Shown here: positions 46,180 to 54,993 of the stretch, piece after piece
Layout: each line of letters opens with the position of its first letter
Position numbering within the stretch: the first letter of the stretch is position 1
Assembly: GCF_902506105.1 (NCBI RefSeq)
Contig: NZ_LR733304.1
Location: 2,491,832 to 2,555,831, forward strand
Direction of reading: 5' to 3'
From: Aeromicrobium sp. 9AM
GTDB taxonomy: Bacteria > Actinomycetota > Actinomycetes > Propionibacteriales > Nocardioidaceae
Length of the DNA: 64,000 bases
Notes under the pieces: model-generated
The model's input: the letters and a program-made list of their open reading frames with translations, nothing else
Told to the model about the DNA's origin: nothing
Databases searched by the model: none
Position numbers and translations under genes: made by a program

Positions 46180-46403
46180 GACGGGTCGGCGGCCTCGATC
46201 AGCTTGGCGACGACGGCCAGCACCAGGGCGATGACGCAGCACAGCATCGTGATCGAGAACCCGATGACGAAGGTCTCGTGCGCTCCGCCGGCGGAGCCGA
46301 GGAAGCGCGCCACCAGGGCGGCAACGGCCGACAGGCACGTGCCGACGATCGCGAGGTCGAGGGTGGACCTCACGAGCTCCCGCGAGGTCCGCGTCATCCG
46401 CAT
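46176..46403 (-). CDS. small two-helix membrane protein
   Basis: A 75-residue membrane protein with two hydrophobic helices (about 15-34 and 45-67: TLDLAIVGTCLSAVAALVAR; FVIGFSITMLCCVIALVLAVVA). It starts 19 nt after the DUF202 gene on the same strand and looks like its partner. The stop overlaps the convergent TetR stop by four bases. Function unknown. Confidence 0.7.
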   Translation of the reverse strand: MRMTRTSRELVRSTLDLAIVGTCLSAVAALVARFLGSAGGAHETFVIGFSITMLCCVIALVLAVVAKLIEAADPS

Positions 46404-46422
46404 GACCTCACAGTAGGACGCG

Positions 46423-46791
46423 TCAGCGCACGGCGACGACGATGACGCCGACTGCCACGCCCACGATCAGGACGCCGAGCACCGCGGCCAGCATCGCGGG
46501 GCCGCCGAAGCCGGGCAACGGCTCACCGGAACGGATCGCGCGCTCGGTCGCCCGCCAGCGAGTCCACGACTGGGCGATCGCGAGGCCTGCCGCGGCCAGC
46601 AGGCACAGCGACGCGACGGTCTTGACCCAGACGTCGAGATCGACAGCGGGGGTGTGGACCGCGACGGCACCGGCGAGCAGCGCGAGTGCCGTGCGGATCC
46701 AGGCCAGGAACGTACGCTCGTTGGCCTGCGACAGACGCGGGTCGGGCTCCTCGCCGTCGTCGAAGACCTGCTTCGGAAACCGGTCGGTCAC
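46423..46791 (-). CDS. DUF202 (YidH-like) membrane protein
   Basis: A 122-residue DUF202 protein. The start is taken as a GTG at 46791, which overlaps the trhO stop as GTGA; this also removes a non-conserved N-terminal extension. The diagnostic [23 protein letters not shown] (about 22-44) opens the first of three helices. The family (DUF202/YidG-YidH) has no defined role. It is translationally coupled to trhO, although a functional link is not obvious. Confidence 0.8.
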   Translation of the reverse strand: MTDRFPKQVFDDGEEPDPRLSQANERTFLAWIRTALALLAGAVAVHTPAVDLDVWVKTVASLCLLAAAGLAIAQSWTRWRATERAIRSGEPLPGFGGPAMLAAVLGVLIVGVAVGVIVVAVR

Positions 46792-47684
46792 GAGGGCACT
46801 GCCGCGTGGGCGTCGCACATCTGGTCACCCTGCAGGCACTCTGCGCAGCGGACCATCTGGCGTACGCACGACACGTCGCCGCAGTCGGCCACGTGGTTGG
46901 TCGGCGAATCGCACGTGTCGCAGCTGCCGACCAGCGCGGTGTGGTCCGAGAAGTCCATCGTGATGCGGTCGTCGAAGACGTAGAGCGAGCCCTCCCAGAG
47001 CCCGTCGTCGCCGTACGCCTCGCCGTACGTCGCGATGCCGCCGTCGAGCTGATAGACCTCCTGGAAGCCGCGGTGCTTCATGAGCGGCGTGAGCACCTCG
47101 CAGCGGATCCCGCCGGTGCAGTAGGTCACGACCGGCTGGTCCTTGAGGTGGTCGTACGCTCCGCTGTCGAGCGCCGCGATGAACTCACGTGTCGTCTCGA
47201 CGGGCGGCCGCACAGCACCGGCGAAGTGGCCGATCGCCGACTCGATCTGGTTGCGGCCATCGAAGAACACCACGTCCTTGGCCTCGACGAGCGCGTGCAG
47301 CTCCGCCGGTGACAGGTGCGTGCCACCGTCGACGACGCCGGTCTCGTCGACCTGGAGCTCATCGGGCGCGCCGAAGGTCACGAGCTCGTCGCGCACCCTG
47401 ACGCTGAGCCGGGGGAAGTCGGCGGTCGTGCCGTCCTCGAGCGCCCGGCCCTCGCTCCACTTGAAGTCGATCTCCTTGAAGGGCGCGTAGGCACGGGTGC
47501 CGCGGACGTACTTCTTGAGCTGCACGACATCGCCGCCGACGGTCGCGTTGATGCCGTCCTTGGTGATGATGATCCGGCCGCGTACGCCGAGCGAGTCGCA
47601 CAGGGTGTGCTGCCACAAGCGGATCGCCTCGGGGTCGGCCAGCGGCGTGAACGCGTAGAACAGCAGGACTTTCGGGGTGGCCAC
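46788..47684 (-). CDS. trhO: tRNA uridine(34) hydroxylase TrhO (rhodanese-related)
   Basis: A 298-residue TrhO/YceA-type protein that hydroxylates U34 of certain tRNAs with oxygen on the way to 5-methoxyuridine. N-terminal acylphosphatase-like domain (1-110, with [17 protein letters not shown]), then rhodanese domain (about 125-225) with active-site loop [13 protein letters not shown], Cys about 190. The C-terminal Cys-rich tail ([40 protein letters not shown]) is like the metal-binding extension of many family members. Length is normal. First gene of trhO-DUF202-small membrane protein. Confidence 0.93.
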   Translation of the reverse strand: MATPKVLLFYAFTPLADPEAIRLWQHTLCDSLGVRGRIIITKDGINATVGGDVVQLKKYVRGTRAYAPFKEIDFKWSEGRALEDGTTADFPRLSVRVRDELVTFGAPDELQVDETGVVDGGTHLSPAELHALVEAKDVVFFDGRNQIESAIGHFAGAVRPPVETTREFIAALDSGAYDHLKDQPVVTYCTGGIRCEVLTPLMKHRGFQEVYQLDGGIATYGEAYGDDGLWEGSLYVFDDRITMDFSDHTALVGSCDTCDSPTNHVADCGDVSCVRQMVRCAECLQGDQMCDAHAAVPS

Positions 47685-47785
47685 GGGGCGATTCTAGTGG
47701 GCCGGCATGGTGTCGGTCCCCGGGCGTGGGACGCGGACGCCCAGTCGCTGCGACAGCATGTCCGGTGCTGCCCTAGGATCTCGTC

Positions 47786-48379
47786 ATGACGAACGTGACA
47801 GCACCCGAGACCCAGCGACAGCGCCCGTGGCTGCCGGGGGCACTGATCGTCGCCGTGGTCGCAGCTGTGGTCGCGTTCTCCACGCTCGGTCTGCCGGGAC
47901 TCGGATCGGACAGTGCCAAGGTGCTGACGACCAAGGGACTCACCAAGCTGGTCGCGGACATCAAGGACGAGTTCGGCACGACCCAGGTCGTCGAGCTCAA
48001 CCTGTTCGAGGACTACGCCATCGTCGAGATTCCGCTCTCCGGGGGTGCCGGCCGGCGGACGCAGTCGTACCGCTACGACGGCGGCTTCGAGAAGTTCGGC
48101 GCCGGTTCGTCGCGCACCGACAAGTCCAGTCTCCTGATCGATCTCTCCCAGCTCGACGTGCCGGCAACGCTAGCCCTGCTCAAGACCGCGCCCAGGACCG
48201 TCGGACTTCCCGACGAGACGGTGTCGAACGTGACGTTGCAGATCGCCAACGGACCCGGCGCGGGTGATGGCGAGATCGTGTCGACGTACGTCATGGTCGA
48301 CTCGGACTACGACGAGAGCGGCTTCGTCCGGGCCGATCTCTCGGGTCAGGTCATCGATGTGGACAAGGTGACCGACTGA
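47786..48379 (+). CDS. single-pass membrane protein of unknown function
   Basis: A 197-residue protein with one N-terminal helix (LPGALIVAVVAAVVAFSTLG, about 16-35) and an extracytoplasmic alpha/beta part (SDSAKVLTTKGLTKLVADIKDEFGTTQVVELNLFEDYAIVEIP, QSYRYDGGFEKFG, SNVTLQIANGPGAGDGEIVSTYVMVDS). TAGGAT (47774-47779) is six bases before the ATG, so leaderless. No family recognised. It precedes a cupin and an amidase on the same strand, but its stop is 42 nt before the cupin start and the latter may have its own promoter. Confidence 0.75.
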   Translation: MTNVTAPETQRQRPWLPGALIVAVVAAVVAFSTLGLPGLGSDSAKVLTTKGLTKLVADIKDEFGTTQVVELNLFEDYAIVEIPLSGGAGRRTQSYRYDGGFEKFGAGSSRTDKSSLLIDLSQLDVPATLALLKTAPRTVGLPDETVSNVTLQIANGPGAGDGEIVSTYVMVDSDYDESGFVRADLSGQVIDVDKVTD

Positions 48380-48421
48380 CGGTGCATGGCCGTTCGGGCC
48401 CAGGGGGAGTTAGATGAGGCC

Positions 48422-48769
48422 ATGGATCCCTTCAACGTGCACACTCAGGCAGCCGAGCTCCTCGAGACCGCGCGGGACAGCACCGCCGGACGAGCGGCCT
48501 ACATGCCCGTGGGAGGCCCCGGCACCGAGATGACCCAGACGGTCATCGCGTTGGCAGGTGGCTTCCAGCTCGACGAGCACGAGAACCCCGGCGAGGCGAC
48601 GGTGCTGGTGCTGTCCGGCGAGGTCGAGCTCGGCTCGGGCGACTCGGTGTGGTCGGGGTCCGAGGGCGATCTGCTCGACGTACCCGATGCCAGGCACCAC
48701 CTGCTGGCCAAGAGCGACGCGACGGTGCTGCTCACCTCGGTCAAGCGCCGGTCCGGCCTCACCGCGTGA
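48422..48769 (+). CDS. cupin-domain protein
   Basis: A 115-residue small cupin starting at the ATG at 48422. The two barrel motifs are weak but visible: GGFQLDEHENPGEATVLVLSGEVEL (about 45-69) and DLLDVPDARHHLLAKSDATVLLT (about 81-103). The metal ligands would be His52, Glu58 and His in DARHH. Similar small cupins bind a metal and a small ligand without being enzymes. It overlaps the amidase gene by GTGA, so the two are coupled. Confidence 0.85.
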   Translation: MDPFNVHTQAAELLETARDSTAGRAAYMPVGGPGTEMTQTVIALAGGFQLDEHENPGEATVLVLSGEVELGSGDSVWSGSEGDLLDVPDARHHLLAKSDATVLLTSVKRRSGLTA

Positions 48770-50178
48770 CCGAGCTCCACGAGCTCGACGCGACCGCGCA
48801 GGCCGCCGCGCTCCAGGCCGGGGAGGTGTCGTCGGTCGAGCTCGTCCAGCACCACCTCGACCGCATCGACGCGCACGGCGCATCATTGGGCGCGTTCGTC
48901 ACCGTCACCGCTGAGCAGGCGCTCGTACGTGCGGCAGAGGCCGACCGGCAGCTCGCGTCGGGCCAGGCTCCCCCGTTCGCCGGTGTGCCGACGGCGTTCA
49001 AGGACCTGACCTTCACCCGGGACACCCCGACGTCGATGGGCTCAGCGGCGATGCGCGACTTCGTGCCGGGCGTCAACGCGTACGTCGTGGACCTTGTGGA
49101 GGCGGCCGGTTTCATCAGTCTCGGCAAGACCAACACCCCGGAGTTCGGCCTCTCGTCCTACACCGACAACGACGTCATCGGCCCGGCCCGTACGCCGTGG
49201 GACCCGAGTCGCAACGCGGGCGGGTCGAGCGGCGGCGCGGCAGCCGCGGTGTCGGCGGGACTCGTCCCGGTGGCGCAGGGCAGCGACGGTGGCGGGTCGA
49301 TCCGCATACCGGCGAGCGCGTGCGGGATCTTCGGCTTCAAGCCCAGCCGGGGGCGGGTCAGCGCCGGTCCGGTCGGCTCGGACTGGAGCGGGCTGGCCGG
49401 CGACGGTCCCCTGACTCGCACCGTGCGGGATGCCGCCGCGCTGCTCGACGCGATGGCGCACCCCGAGCCCGGCGACGTGCGGCCGTTGCCGGAGCCGACG
49501 ATCCCGTATGCCGAGTGGGCCCGCCGTTCGCCCAGGCCCATGCGCATCGCTCGTTGGTCGAAGACCCATCTCGCCGGCATCGAGCCGGGACCCGACGCGG
49601 TCGAGGCGTGGGAGGTGACGAGCCGGCTGCTGGAGTCGCTCGGCCACGAGGTCTTCGACATCGACAACCCGTTCCCGCAGGAGCTCGAGCCGCAGTTCAA
49701 CGTCATCTGGTCCAGCGGCATCGCGTCGGCGGCCATCCCACCCGAGGCCGAGCCCGTGCTGCGACCCAACACCCGCTACTGGCGCGATCGCGGCCGCGCC
49801 TCGACGGCGATCGAGCTCACCCAGGCGTTGCAGTATCTCGAGCTGACGACGCGGCAGGTCGTCACGGACCTCCAGGCGTACGACGCCTTCCTGACCCCGA
49901 CCCTGGCGCTGCCGCCGCAACCGGTCGAGTGGTTCAACGAGTCGGGCGACCCGGTGGAGGACCACCACCGCGAGCTGCTCTTCACGCCCTACACCGCGCT
50001 CTACAACATGAGCGGGCAACCGGCGGCGAGCCTGCCGCTGCACTGGACGGCCGACGGGCTGCCGGTCGGCGTGATGCTCGCGGGGCTGCCGGGTGCGGAC
50101 GGCCCATTGTTCAGCCTCTGCGCGCAGGTCGAGGAGGCCGCGCCATGGCAGGATCGCCGGCCGCCCGGCTTCAGCTAA
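48766..50178 (+). CDS. amidase (amidase-signature family)
   Basis: A 470-residue amidase-signature enzyme, starting at a GTG that overlaps the cupin stop (GTGA). The Ser-cisSer-Lys triad is visible: Lys in AFKDLTFTRD (about 84), cis-Ser in GGSSGGAAAAVSAG (about 152-158) and nucleophile Ser in QGSDGGGSIRIPASACGIFGFKPSRG (about 171-196). Length and layout match the family, which hydrolyses amides (for example 6-aminohexanoate-cyclic-dimer-like or aryl-amide substrates). Specificity cannot be read. The stop overlaps the convergent metzincin stop by four bases. Confidence 0.93.
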   Translation: MTELHELDATAQAAALQAGEVSSVELVQHHLDRIDAHGASLGAFVTVTAEQALVRAAEADRQLASGQAPPFAGVPTAFKDLTFTRDTPTSMGSAAMRDFVPGVNAYVVDLVEAAGFISLGKTNTPEFGLSSYTDNDVIGPARTPWDPSRNAGGSSGGAAAAVSAGLVPVAQGSDGGGSIRIPASACGIFGFKPSRGRVSAGPVGSDWSGLAGDGPLTRTVRDAAALLDAMAHPEPGDVRPLPEPTIPYAEWARRSPRPMRIARWSKTHLAGIEPGPDAVEAWEVTSRLLESLGHEVFDIDNPFPQELEPQFNVIWSSGIASAAIPPEAEPVLRPNTRYWRDRGRASTAIELTQALQYLELTTRQVVTDLQAYDAFLTPTLALPPQPVEWFNESGDPVEDHHRELLFTPYTALYNMSGQPAASLPLHWTADGLPVGVMLAGLPGADGPLFSLCAQVEEAAPWQDRRPPGFS

Positions 50179-52154
50179 CGCTTGACGACGGCAGTGCTCG
50201 ACGAGCCGCGCGACTTGGTGACGTAGCCGGCTCGCCTGCCGGTCACGGTCACCGTGATGCGCTGACCCACGCGGGACTTGGAGATGACGTATGTCGAGCG
50301 CGTCGCCCCGGAGATGTTGTGGCCGTTGGCCCGCCACTGGTAGGTCCACGACGGTGTTGGGCTCCACGTCCCATGATGCGCGCTCAAGGTGCGGCCGACC
50401 TTCGCAGTTCCGGTGATCGTCGGCGTCACGGTCGTGAAGATGCCGCGTTCGACGAAGACACCGTCGGACGTCCGGCGAACGGTGAGGCGCCCCGCCTTCG
50501 CTCCCTCGACCCGCACAGCCAGGGTCCTGCCGTAGGTGGTCGCCTTGTACGTCCGGGCGGTCGCGCCGGCGATCGGTGTCTCGTTCGACAGCCACTGGTA
50601 GGTGAATGCCGTGCCGGGCTCCCACGAACCCTCCTGGGCGGTGAGGTACTTGCCGACCTGCGCGATGCCGGTGACGGTGGGCTTGGAGGACTGTAGGAAC
50701 GGTCCGTCGAGCGTCACGTTGATGTCGGCTACGGATGCAGTTGCGCTCACCACGTCGATCCTGATGTTGCCGGTGGGGCTCACGTACGACTCGCCGGTGC
50801 CGAACGAGGTCTGGACCGAGTTGCTGTCGATCCGTTTGGTCATCAGCAGGTTGACCGGCCCTGTGGTTGCGCCCTCCGAGGTGAGACGAGAGACGACCAC
50901 GCCGGGCTTGAACGGCGCGTTGCTGTCGTCCCCGAGGTCTTCGGAGTAGTTCGGTCTGGCATAGACCGTGTTGGAGTCCAGGCCCGTGGCCGACCGGTAC
51001 TGGACGACGAGCTTCTCGCCCGTGAAGGGATCGGTGATCTCTGCCGCTCGGATGCCGGTGGTGCTTGCCCGCGGCATGAGATGCACGTGGGTCACTGCCT
51101 TCTCAGTCGCGTCGACGGGGAGCGTCACCGACTGGACCTCCGTGGCGTCGGTCAGGCCGAGCCGCTGCCGGAACACGGTGTCGACCACCGACGGATTCGG
51201 GCCGGGGTTACCACCCAGGGCTGACGCCATCACGCTGTACGCGTCGCCGTACTCGTCGACGTGGCAGTTGGTGGCTCCGTCGGTGTTGCAGTACTCGATG
51301 TTGGCGTGGCCCAGGCCGACGTTGTGGCCGATCTCGTGGGCACCGATCTGGAACTCGGCTCCGCTCGCGGTCGCCACTGCGGACTTGCCGCCGGACGACA
51401 GCGACGTGCCGACCGTGCCGATGCCGCCCCCGCCACAACCGGGGAGGAGCACGATCAGGTGGTCTGGAGTCGAGCCATCGAACGGGAGGCCGAACTTGGC
51501 AGCCGCCTCGTCCCAGATGGCGTCGGAGCCGGCCTTGCTGACACACGTCGATGCATTGTCGGACTGGTAGATCACCGGAGTCGGTGTCGGCGACCAGGTG
51601 ATGAGGCTGGTGCCGGCCGAGTTCTTCGACTGCTGGTTCCAGTAGCCGGTGATCTGGTCGGCCCGCGCCGAGGCCTGCTGCGCAGTCATGGTCGGGAGGG
51701 TCGTGCCGACGACAGCGACATACGCGTGGTGGACGGTCGCCACCGGTGCGGCGGCGACAGCGGCCGGGGTGATGGTGGCTGCGGCGACCGGTTGCGTCGC
51801 CGCGTCGGTCACGACCAGGTCGCCGGCAATCCGACCCCCCGTGGGCAGGGCGGTGCCGCGGGTCGACACGGGAATCGTGTCGCCGTCTGTCGTGACGATG
51901 GCCTGGGACTGCTCCGCGCGGCGGCCGTCGAAGGACTCGCCGATGGTCGTCTGGACCGTGCCCTTCACGGCGATCGTCCGGCGACCGTCGTAACGCGGGT
52001 CGTCGTACGACAGGACGCCCTTGGCCGAACGATGGACGCTGGGTCGCGGGTCGGGCGTCTCGGCGTGAGCTGCCGGGCTGCCGACAGTCAGCGCCGGCAC
52101 GGCGACGCAGAGCGACGCAAGTGCGACGAGCCGTGGGAGTGCAGCTCGGTTCAC
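50175..52154 (-). CDS. secreted metzincin-type metalloprotease with two C-terminal Ig-like repeats
   Basis: A 659-residue exported protease. The signal peptide (MNRAALPRLVALASLCVAVPALTVGSPAAHA) is followed by a propeptide-like region (about 32-140). The catalytic domain (about 140-320) contains AHEIGHNVGLGHANIEYCN, the HExxHxxGxxH zinc motif at 273-283, and a Met-turn in YSVMASALGG. At the C-terminus two tandem repeats begin PTVTGIAQVGKYLTAQEGSWEPGTAFTYQW and PTITGTAKVGRTLSAHHGTWSPTPSWTYQW, a common secreted Ig-like adhesion unit. Cysteines (VSKAG, CGGGG, YCNTDGATNCH) suggest disulfides. It resembles the reprolysin/snapalysin group but an exact family is not clear. Confidence 0.88.
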   Translation of the reverse strand: MNRAALPRLVALASLCVAVPALTVGSPAAHAETPDPRPSVHRSAKGVLSYDDPRYDGRRTIAVKGTVQTTIGESFDGRRAEQSQAIVTTDGDTIPVSTRGTALPTGGRIAGDLVVTDAATQPVAAATITPAAVAAAPVATVHHAYVAVVGTTLPTMTAQQASARADQITGYWNQQSKNSAGTSLITWSPTPTPVIYQSDNASTCVSKAGSDAIWDEAAAKFGLPFDGSTPDHLIVLLPGCGGGGIGTVGTSLSSGGKSAVATASGAEFQIGAHEIGHNVGLGHANIEYCNTDGATNCHVDEYGDAYSVMASALGGNPGPNPSVVDTVFRQRLGLTDATEVQSVTLPVDATEKAVTHVHLMPRASTTGIRAAEITDPFTGEKLVVQYRSATGLDSNTVYARPNYSEDLGDDSNAPFKPGVVVSRLTSEGATTGPVNLLMTKRIDSNSVQTSFGTGESYVSPTGNIRIDVVSATASVADINVTLDGPFLQSSKPTVTGIAQVGKYLTAQEGSWEPGTAFTYQWLSNETPIAGATARTYKATTYGRTLAVRVEGAKAGRLTVRRTSDGVFVERGIFTTVTPTITGTAKVGRTLSAHHGTWSPTPSWTYQWRANGHNISGATRSTYVISKSRVGQRITVTVTGRRAGYVTKSRGSSSTAVVKR

Positions 52155-52251
52155 CGGAGACCTTTCGGGATCACCTGGGATTTTACGGGGATTCCGGGCC
52201 CTGCAGGCCGTTTTGGCTGACTTGGATCAGCTGGCTCTGCTCAGCGGCTCG

Positions 52252-52647
52252 TCAACCACCGAGCGTCGCAAGCTCCTCAGCTGTGAATGCTCGGAGGACG
52301 TCGAACTCATTGCCCTCGGGATCAGCCATCCCGACCCAGGTGACGTCGTCGCCCTGACCGACGCTGATCCGGCGCGCTCCCATCGCCTCGAGCCGCTCGA
52401 CCTCAGCGGCCTGGTCAGTGGGCCGCAGGTCGAGGTGCAGCCGGTTCTTGACCGTCTTGCCCTCGGGCACCTTGAGGAACAGCAGGTCGGGCACCACGCC
52501 GTCCTCCGGGCTGCCTTCCGGCGGCTCGAGGACCGTCTCGTCGTCGCGCTCGAGGGTGATCCGCCACCCCAGGACCTCGGCCCACCAACGCCCGAGCATG
52601 ATCGGATCGGAAGCGTCTACACACGCACACTGGATTCTGATCGCCAT
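52252..52647 (-). CDS. VOC/glyoxalase-like domain protein
   Basis: A 131-residue vicinal-oxygen-chelate protein of the glyoxalase-like subtype common in actinobacteria. The opening IQCACVDASDPIMLGRWWAEVLGWRI and the closing WVGMADPEGNEFDVL are typical, with KNRLHLDLRP between. These single-domain members rarely have a known substrate; bleomycin-resistance or dioxygenase-like roles are possible. Monocistronic, between the metzincin and the aminopeptidase genes. Confidence 0.9.
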   Translation of the reverse strand: MAIRIQCACVDASDPIMLGRWWAEVLGWRITLERDDETVLEPPEGSPEDGVVPDLLFLKVPEGKTVKNRLHLDLRPTDQAAEVERLEAMGARRISVGQGDDVTWVGMADPEGNEFDVLRAFTAEELATLGG

Positions 52648-52707
52648 CGTCGAAGCCTGTCACATTCGGGTCGACGACCACAGGCTCCGCACGTATGTCG
52701 TGCTGCC

Positions 52708-53475
52708 TCAGCCGCGTGCGGTCATGACGATCGGGTCACCGTCCGTGATCGCGATCGTGTGCTCGACGTGGGCGCCGCGCGAACCGTCAGCGCTGCGGAT
52801 CGTCCAACCGTCGTCGTCCATCACGATCTCGTCGGTCGTGTGGAGGAACCAGGGCTCGATCGCAATCACCAGGCCCGGCTTGAGCGGGAAGCCGCGGCCG
52901 GCTCGTCCGTCGTTGGCGATGTGCGGATCGCCGTGCATCGTCCGGCCGACACCGTGACCGCCGAACTGCGTGTTGATCTTGAGCCCGTGCGAACGACCCA
53001 CGTCACCGATGGCCGCCGAGATGTCGCCGACCTTGTTGCCTGCGCGAGCGACCTTGATCGCGGCATCGAGCGCTTCCTGGGCGTTGGCGATGAGGCGTAC
53101 GTCCTCCTCACGCGGCGTGCCGACGATGACGCTGAGCGCCGAGTCGCACACCCAGCCGTCGACGGAGGCGGCGAAGTCGAAGCTGACGAGATCGCCGTCG
53201 CGCAGCTTGTACTGGTGCGGGAGCCCGTGCAGGACGGCGTCGTTGACCGAGGTGCAGAGCACCTTGCCGAACGGCATCGCACCGAACGACGGGTGGTAGT
53301 CGATGTAGCAGGACTCGGCGCCGCGGTCGCGGATCATCTGGTGCGCGAGGGCGTCGAGGTCGAGCAGGTCGACGCCGACGTCGGCTGCTTCGGAGAGCGC
53401 GGTGAGGACGGACGCGACGAACCGTCCCGCCGGCCGCATCTCGTCGACCTGCGTGGGCGTGAGGAGCTCGATCAT
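52708..53475 (-). CDS. map: type I methionine aminopeptidase
   Basis: A 255-residue MetAP1 that removes initiator Met. Start at the ATG at 53475, which overlaps the preceding gene's stop as ATGA. Metal ligands are visible in order: the two Asp of DFAASVDGWVCDSALS, His in GHGVGRTMHGDPHI, Glu in AIEPWFLHT and Glu in AHVEHTIAIT. A substrate His lies in GLPHQYKLRDGD. The gene is not in a ribosomal-protein operon, so it is probably one of two MetAPs, as in mycobacteria. It is cotranscribed with a small membrane protein upstream. Confidence 0.95.
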   Translation of the reverse strand: MIELLTPTQVDEMRPAGRFVASVLTALSEAADVGVDLLDLDALAHQMIRDRGAESCYIDYHPSFGAMPFGKVLCTSVNDAVLHGLPHQYKLRDGDLVSFDFAASVDGWVCDSALSVIVGTPREEDVRLIANAQEALDAAIKVARAGNKVGDISAAIGDVGRSHGLKINTQFGGHGVGRTMHGDPHIANDGRAGRGFPLKPGLVIAIEPWFLHTTDEIVMDDDGWTIRSADGSRGAHVEHTIAITDGDPIVMTARG

Positions 53476-53852
53476 CGATGACCTTCCGTGGTGATCGGGG
53501 CAGGACGGGAGCCAATGAGTGCCAGGACCAGGCCGGCGACGCCGGCCGCGGCGGTCAGTGAGCTGCCGAAGATCTGCCCGGCAGGTGCGCTGAACGCCGA
53601 CGAAGCGGCGAGCGCGCCGCCCAGCAGGGCAGCCGCGACGGCGGCGTGCTCGCGAGGAGTGTGGTCGCGGCGGACGCTCCACAGCTGGTAGATGATGCCG
53701 GCACAGATGAGCGCCGCGGCGATCACCGCAACGCGACCCGTGGTGGCGGCAGGCTTGCTCAGATCCGAGCCGGCCACGAGGTCGACGACGTAGGCGACCA
53801 GCACGACCGCTCCCGCGATCGTCGCGATCTGCAAGGCGCGACCGGCCTTCAT
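53472..53852 (-). CDS. four-helix membrane protein of unknown function
   Basis: A 126-residue membrane protein starting at the ATG at 53852 (MKAGRALQIATIAGAVVLVAYVVDLVAGSD) with four hydrophobic segments (about 6-26, 39-57, 70-92, 95-115). No family recognised. It overlaps map by ATGA, so it is expected to be translated with it. A 68-bp inverted repeat lies upstream in the intergenic region. Confidence 0.7.
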   Translation of the reverse strand: MKAGRALQIATIAGAVVLVAYVVDLVAGSDLSKPAATTGRVAVIAAALICAGIIYQLWSVRRDHTPREHAAVAAALLGGALAASSAFSAPAGQIFGSSLTAAAGVAGLVLALIGSRPAPITTEGHR

Positions 53853-53913
53853 ACGTGCTGCCTCGTGTGTTGTCTCATCGGCGCCAAGCGTACGCGGAGG
53901 GCTTGGCGCAACT

Positions 53914-53981
53914 CCCCGCGAGTGGCGCAATATGGCCAGGCCCAGGGCCTCCGAGCTGACCACACTGCGCCACTCGCGGGG
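53914..53981. repeat. 68-bp inverted repeat, copy 1
   Basis: CCCCGCGAGTGGCGCA (53914-53929) and TGCGCCACTCGCGGGG (53966-53981) are perfect 16-base arms around 36 bases. A second copy lies at 57662-57729. A shorter hairpin GCGCCAAGC/GCTTGGCGC (53881-53909) is just before it. This copy sits in the intergenic region before the ABC exporter operon. Confidence 0.85.
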
Positions 53982-54074
53982 GTTCTGCGCCCGTCCTCGA
54001 GCAGCCATCTGGTTGACCGGAACCGAGCCGAACGGGCGATGTGCCGAGCGCACCGGCTCGACGAGGCTGGAGCC

Positions 54075-54992
54075 ATGAACATCATCGACGTACGCGGACT
54101 CCGCATGACGTACGGCACCAAGGTCGCCGTCGACGGCATCGACCTCCAGGTCGACGAAGGCGAGATCCTCGGCATCCTCGGTCCGAACGGAGCGGGCAAG
54201 ACCACGACGGTCGAGTGCATCGCGGGCCTCCGCCGCCCCGACGCAGGGAGCATCAGCGTCGCGGGGCACGATCCGTACCTCGAGCGCGCGGCCGTCACAC
54301 CGATCATGGGCGTGCAGCTGCAACAGGCCGGACTGCAGGGCAAGCTCACGGTCCGCGAGGCCCTCGAGCTGTACACATCGTTCTACGCGCACCCCCGTGA
54401 CGGGCTCGAGCTGGTGGAGCGACTTGCTCTGGCCGAGTCGCTCGACGTCCGGTACGCGAAGCTGTCGGGCGGCCAGCAGCAACGCCTCGCCATCGCCCTG
54501 GCACTGATCGGACGGCCGCGCATCGCGCTGCTCGACGAGCTGAGCACTGGCCTTGACCCACGATCGCGCAGGGATGTCTGGGACCTCGTCGACGAGGCGC
54601 GCGCGGGCGGCACCACCGTGATCTTGGTGACCCACCTGATGGAGGAGGCGCACAAGCTCTGCGATCGGCTCGCCCTCGTCGACCGCGGCCGGATCACGGC
54701 GCTCGACACCCCCGACGGCCTGGTCGCCCGGTCTGCTGCGCCCACGATCATGGCCTTCACCCCGTCCCGCACGGTCGACAACAGCGTGCTGTGGGACCTC
54801 CCGGGCGTGACCGACGTACGCCGTCACGGGGACCGCATCGAGCTGTCCGGCGACGACGACTCGGTGCACGCCACCCTCGGCTGGCTGGCGCGGCACGACA
54901 TACGCGCCGGCCGGCTCCGCGTCACCGAGTCGACGCTCGACGACGCCTACCTCGACCTCACCGGCGAGCCCGTCCTGACGGAGGAGAACTGA
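54075..54992 (+). CDS. ABC-2 exporter ATP-binding protein
   Basis: A 305-residue ABC ATPase. Start at the ATG at 54075 with GGAG upstream. Walker A ILGPNGAGKTTTVECIAGL (about 38-56), Q-loop PIMGVQLQQAGL, signature LSGGQQQRLAIALALIGRPRIALLDELSTGLD containing Walker B, and the His switch VILVTHLMEE. The last about 80 residues form the extra domain seen in DrrA/CcmA-like ABC-2 exporters. It heads an operon with the permease (one nt after its stop), histidine kinase and response regulator. The cargo may be a drug, peptide or lipid. Confidence 0.93.
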   Translation: MNIIDVRGLRMTYGTKVAVDGIDLQVDEGEILGILGPNGAGKTTTVECIAGLRRPDAGSISVAGHDPYLERAAVTPIMGVQLQQAGLQGKLTVREALELYTSFYAHPRDGLELVERLALAESLDVRYAKLSGGQQQRLAIALALIGRPRIALLDELSTGLDPRSRRDVWDLVDEARAGGTTVILVTHLMEEAHKLCDRLALVDRGRITALDTPDGLVARSAAPTIMAFTPSRTVDNSVLWDLPGVTDVRRHGDRIELSGDDDSVHATLGWLARHDIRAGRLRVTESTLDDAYLDLTGEPVLTEEN

Positions 54993-54993
54993 C

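Noticed and set aside
46423-46818. ATG at 46818 as start of the DUF202 protein
   Set aside because: The added residues (MRRPRGSAL) are not family-like, and the GTG at 46791 gives a GTGA overlap with trhO.
53914-53981. Long inverted repeat as an insertion-sequence end or CRISPR unit
   Set aside because: There is no transposase gene, no target duplication seen, and only two copies 3.7 kb apart, so not an array or an IS.
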